From: Treponema sp.
Lineage (GTDB): Bacteria; Spirochaetota; Spirochaetia; Treponematales; Treponemataceae
DNA length: 63,497 bases
Direction: 5' to 3'
Assembly (NCBI GenBank): GCA_016290995.1
Contig: JAEEVR010000016.1
Span: forward strand, 1 to 63,497
The notes below the pieces were generated by a model, which did no database searches, was not told where the DNA came from, and saw only the letters and a list, made by a program, of their open reading frames with translations. Positions 60,901 through 63,497 of the stretch are shown here, one piece after another (position 1 is the first letter of the stretch; each line of letters begins with the position of its first letter). A program made the position numbers and the translations under genes.

Positions 60901-63497
60901 CCGTTCCGGAAGATGTTCCGCTGGAAGAAACATAAATTTTATACTCGGTGTAAAGTTTTCCAACGCTGGAATCAACGACAGTTTTCCAGCCTGTTTCGCT
61001 TCCCTTAAATTTACCGATTTCATTGCTTGCTGTAACGCCCGAAGCAAAAGAAAGCGCCTGCGTTCCTCTCTTCCATGTAGAAAGTGTAATCGCCATCTGG
61101 CTTGAAGTTGTATTTCCGCTTGTTCCAATTGAGCCTGCGACGTTGACAACCTTTCCGCTTACCAAATAAACGTCGTTTGACCTTTCTGTTCCCGGCAAAA
61201 TCTTTGCGCTTCCGCTCACATTAAAGGTTCCGCCCTGATAAATGGCGCCGCCGTAAGCTTTTGAAGCGCTGCCAGAAACTGTATTTGAAACTGAATTCAA
61301 GTTTGAAGTTTCGCCAATTGTACCGGCGGTCATTGTCAATGTTCCACCATTATAAATAGCGCCGCCATATGCCGAGCCGGAGCCCCCAGTTACCTTCGCA
61401 ACATTCTTTTTAAATGTTGCGCTTGCAGTAATCTCCAGCGTTCCGGAATTATAAACCGCGCCGCCCCTCGGATTGTTTGATCCCGAAGTTATTTCCACGC
61501 TGTTTTCGTTAAAATCTGCAGCTCCGCTAACTGTAAGACTTGTACTGTTAGCGAGATACAAGGCTCCGCCAGAGTTGTTCACATTATTTGATGCAAGCGT
61601 GACAGCGCCCAAATTATTGACACCGCCAGATACATATATTGCGCCGCCATATGCTGCGTGATTATAAGAAACAGTTCCTGACGCGGCCTTAAATGTTCCT
61701 CCTGCCAGATAAATTCCGCCGCCATATGTTGCATTATTGCGGCGCACTCCGTAACTTGCTGTCAATGCGTAACCTGTTGTAGAAGAGCTTCCATTTGAAT
61801 CGCAGCCAAAGTACAAATTGCCGTTATTATAAATTCCGCCGCCGTAGTTTGCAAGATTTGAGCAGTTTGAGCCAGGATTTGCTCCTGTAGCGGTATTGTT
61901 ATTTGCAGTGCCATCGCCTATAAGCGATGTTCCTGTAACATATAGCGAACCTTCATTGTAAACGCCGCCACCGTTGTTCGCGCTGTTGTTGTAAATCTGT
62001 CCGCCAGAGGTGGTTGTGGTTCCTCCATTGTAAACGCCGCCACCGTTTATCGATCCGCTATAGGCCGTATTGCTATATATTTCGGAGCCCGATTTTATAT
62101 TGAGTGTCGCTCCGCTTGCAACATAGACACCCGCGCCTTTTCCGTCGCCTGATCCGCCGTCTGTCGCTTTGTTGCTGTAAACTTTGGCGCCTGAGTCAAG
62201 GTTTACTATCGTTCCGCTTCCGCTTGCGATGTTGATTCCGCCGCCTGCTGCAGCCCTTCCGTTTGTAATCTTTAACTGCTGAATTGTGAATGTCTTTGCC
62301 GCGTTTATTGTAAGAGCGGAACCGGCCGCGTTGCCGTTTATCGTTGCGTTGGAGTCATAACCTGTAAGGGTTACTGAACTGACGCCACTTGCAACGCTTG
62401 AAAGTGTCTGAGTGCCAGTCAAGGTTCCTACGACAGTGATTTTACTGTCTGCCTCCGATAAGTCGCTGGCAAGAGCCGCTGCGGCAATGCTGGCGTACGG
62501 GCTGGTCTTTGTGCCGTTTGCGCCAGTTGTTTTTCCATATTCAAAGCCTGTTGGCTTTGTTGAGCCGGTGCCAGAAGCGCCGACTACGTAAATTGAAGAA
62601 GTAATCCAGACTTTTTTTGCAGTTTCGGAAGCCACTGAAATGTTGTCGCTCCTGTCCCAGCCGCTGTCGTCCTGGCTTACGCTGAACTTTTCCTTGTGCT
62701 GGGTCAATAGAACAGCAGTTCCGTCAAGAATGTTGGTTCCACGCTTGAATACGGAGGGCGTGATGGCGGCGACTTTTGTGACGCCTTCCGGCGGAGTCAA
62801 TGCGGCGGCGATTGTGACAGTCTTTTCACTGCAAAGGTAAACGTCGTTATTGCCTATCGCGTTGCCGTAAGGAATGTAGGCCGAGCCGCTTATGTTAAAT
62901 TTTCCGTTTAGCCTAACCGCGCCGCCTTGGCTGTTTCCGCCCAAGACATTGTTGCCCGAGATTTTGCCGCCGGTCATAGAAAAAGTGGCACCGGAAACGT
63001 AAATGCCAGCGCAGGCGTTTTTGCCGTCGCTAGATTTGGCGCTGTTGCCCGAAATTTCTCCGCCAGACATGTCAAGTCTTGAACCGGCACCTTCAAGCCA
63101 TACGGCTCCGCCAAGCGCGTCGTAAGATGTAGAAGAAGAGTCCGCGAGGCCGCCTGTAATCTTTGCGCTTCCGCTTAAAGTCATGCTTGGGCCTGAATCG
63201 CCGCCGCCCGTGACATAAAAATTGCCGCCGGCTCTAACAACTTGATTGTCTTTCACCTCTCCGCCGGACATCTTAAAGGAAGCGGAGCCTTCAAGCTTTA
63301 CGCCTCCGCCGACAACGTCTACATGCGATGTGTCCTTGTTGCCGGAGATTTCTCCGCCAGTCATCTCTATGACAGAAGAGCCCGTCGCGTAAAGGCCAAT
63401 GCCGCCATAGTTGCCGCTGGATGGAGACACGTGGTTTCCGCAGATTTTGGCGCCTTCGTTTATGTAAAGCTTTCCGCCCGCGCAATATACGCCGCCG
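57989..63497 (-). CDS. Giant modular beta-helix lipoprotein/surface protein with C-terminal BspA-type leucine-rich repeats (5' end outside window)
   Basis: At least 1835 residues; the frame is open to the right edge (last complete codons give GGVYCAGGKLYINEG), so signal and start are missing. Like the gene at 1124 it has long runs of GGGVY / SGG.I.GN repeats in modules. Two module starts are visible: KTSPYASIAAAALAS with ITVVGTLTG, and SSNPYNSIETAVNQC with FTIYVNGTLTG. The C-terminal 350 residues differ: a linker is followed by BspA-type repeats such as FTIPDSVQRVYRSAFYGA, ITIPDSVISLGESAFYES and VSIPNSVIRIGRYSFENC. These leucine-rich repeats bind host or bacterial surface partners in oral bacteria. 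The tail (57989 to about 59100) is visibly more AT-rich than the rest. Adhesion is an inference. Rpn genes lie on its 3' side. Confidence 0.75.
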   Translation of the reverse strand, partial: GGVYCAGGKLYINEGAKICGNHVSPSSGNYGGIGLYATGSSVIEMTGGEISGNKDTSHVDVVGGGVKLEGSASFKMSGGEVKDNQVVRAGGNFYVTGGGDSGPSMTLSGSAKITGGLADSSSTSYDALGGAVWLEGAGSRLDMSGGEISGNSAKSSDGKNACAGIYVSGATFSMTGGKISGNNVLGGNSQGGAVRLNGKFNISGSAYIPYGNAIGNNDVYLCSEKTVTIAAALTPPEGVTKVAAITPSVFKRGTNILDGTAVLLTQHKEKFSVSQDDSGWDRSDNISVASETAKKVWITSSIYVVGASGTGSTKPTGFEYGKTTGANGTKTSPYASIAAAALASDLSEADSKITVVGTLTGTQTLSSVASGVSSVTLTGYDSNATINGNAAGSALTINAAKTFTIQQLKITNGRAAAGGGINIASGSGTIVNLDSGAKVYSNKATDGGSGDGKGAGVYVASGATLNIKSGSEIYSNTAYSGSINGGGVYNGGTTTTSGGQIYNNSANNGGGVYNEGSLYVTGTSLIGDGTANNNTATGANPGSNCSNLANYGGGIYNNGNLYFGCDSNGSSSTTGYALTASYGVRRNNATYGGGIYLAGGTFKAASGTVSYNHAAYGGAIYVSGGVNNLGAVTLASNNVNNSGGALYLANSTSLTVSGAADFNENSVEITSGSNNPRGGAVYNSGTLEITASATFKKNVAKVTGGSGSAYGGAIYNGGTLTMTAGTIGETSNLNSVSNTVSGSASKAYGGAIYQGGTFNVSGSAKILPGTERSNDVYLVSGKVVNVAGSIGTSGNTTSSQMAITLSTWKRGTQALSFASGVTASNEIGKFKGSETGWKTVVDSSVGKLYTEYKIYVSSSGTSSGTGTSSNPYNSIETAVNQCWNSSKDFTIYVNGTLTGAQQKVPAANTTNNTGLAKSITLTGVTGSSSDGINRNLSSSSTTGTALIINTASPVTISKLKIQKGYSSGNGGGILVNGVKGASLTLGADAVITGNTATTSGGGVYFAGTGETGGTANLIMNSSSQISGNTASGTATTNGGGGVYLSYANLCMSGNALIGDTSGSTYATSASTGHSNMAKNGGGVYLASGGKLRLGYASAGATSGTSLSSTYGIRHNYASACGGGVYAVGSVDFASGAVSCNGTAGTSDCDGGGIWFGSSSTLTMTGGTIASNKGYYGGGVYAGGTLSMSGGTIGDSSKTTAATSSSGYYSNSASYGGGIYAPNGSTLTLNGGYVSYNYASSNGGGIYSATSNAVTFKANSNYNRAGSNGGGMYIKNNISMTGGVIKGNLAVENGGGVYMNGGNLYMSGSAVIGDSSAGSFATSSACSNYALKNGGGVYLGDESYACLGYTDYTTPTNSFTGGIYYNYAKNNGGGICDNPDYGNDVKYNGGSISYNGTSSSGFGGAVYLSGNSSALTFSGSNTKIVAGSYAYYNTVYLDGAKVGVVGNNLPTSATVASIIPSSYSETTQVMGSDSAAVSSSQFTVLPNSSNTWSISPSTGKLQKTNVMTSTSLASFSPTAGTKYNFVFPADFTGDKLGIFLDKLFNHNDTPSLGAGSSMDFSKVTSSIRFDSAVVGGGSDRRTNNITTIIVPGGSGEIYFDYSTDKALTSVKEYIAPVDSENYTSVDGVLYNKDMTELIKYPAAKTNTAFTIPDSVQRVYRSAFYGAIYLQQITIPDSVISLGESAFYESGIRSVTIPGNEDILNGGSIFQKCESLSTVTINNGVKYIGTELQAEVFKDCTKLKTVSIPNSVIRIGRYSFENCFSYSSSYSGSITVPSGVTFLGRGVFSGCTYLSLSFNCPTNGWMYGDGPNSGSSVATSYFTTTTFVNGSYKLVRN

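Overview
The window reads as a chromosomal segment of a host-associated Treponema (Spirochaetota). The grounds are a UPF0164-type FadL-like outer-membrane protein (a family I know from treponemes), a bactofilin start at the left edge, DUF4912 next to a GH57 enzyme, tandem Wzi-like outer-membrane barrels, a SpoIIE phosphatase with a very large sensor region, and BspA-type leucine-rich repeats joined to giant GGG[IV]Y beta-helix lipoproteins of the kind found in gut and oral treponemes. Genus is an inference; no rRNA or tRNA is present to confirm it.

Layout. 1-7813: the 5' end of a bactofilin gene (minus), an Rpn-type nuclease (plus), and a 2229-residue modular lipoprotein (minus) ending in a DUF6273-like domain. 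7834-7903: divergent promoters inside a perfect 12-bp inverted repeat. 7911-17150: a sugar-sensing and uptake block made of a membrane-anchored sugar-binding protein, a LytS/YesM-type kinase, a YesN/AraC-type regulator, a XylF-like lipoprotein, and a ChvE-MmsA-MmsB transporter. 17263-19511: GH57 plus DUF4912. 19619-27155: thiI, an MGDG-synthase-like glycosyltransferase and three tandem Wzi-like outer-membrane proteins. 27252-33403: a beta-propeller protein, a degenerate M23 protein, two phosphohexomutases and a DEDDh exonuclease. 33404-36389: a feo iron operon with a palindrome over its -10 box. 36565-45609: a LysM/degenerate-M23 protein, a small coiled-coil protein, the SpoIIE sensor-phosphatase and a 1004-residue TPR-like protein. 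45777-51115: UPF0164, ispH, secF-secD-yajC. 51191-56707: an S41-like lipoprotein, a polar amino-acid ABC transporter and argH. 56826-63497: a second Rpn-type gene, an Rpn remnant broken by a dispersed repeat, and a second giant lipoprotein that runs off the right edge.

How it fits together. Envelope and surface functions dominate: the giant lipoproteins, Wzi-like and FadL-like barrels, the accessory Sec complex, glycolipid synthesis, sugar-1-phosphate supply and degenerate peptidoglycan-hydrolase-like proteins. The sugar block looks like a self-contained sense-and-import circuit.

The most interesting signals are these. (1) Both giant modular lipoprotein genes lie tail-to-tail with Rpn nuclease genes, with an Rpn remnant touching the end of one. 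(2) At least seven genes have a strong -10 box only 6-9 nt before the start codon, which predicts leaderless mRNAs. (3) A two-binding-protein sugar sensor sits beside a LytS/YesN pair. (4) A palindromic operator covers the feo promoter. (5) The divergent inverted repeat links giant lipoprotein 1 to the sugar-sensing operon. Everything here comes from reading the sequence; no database search was possible.
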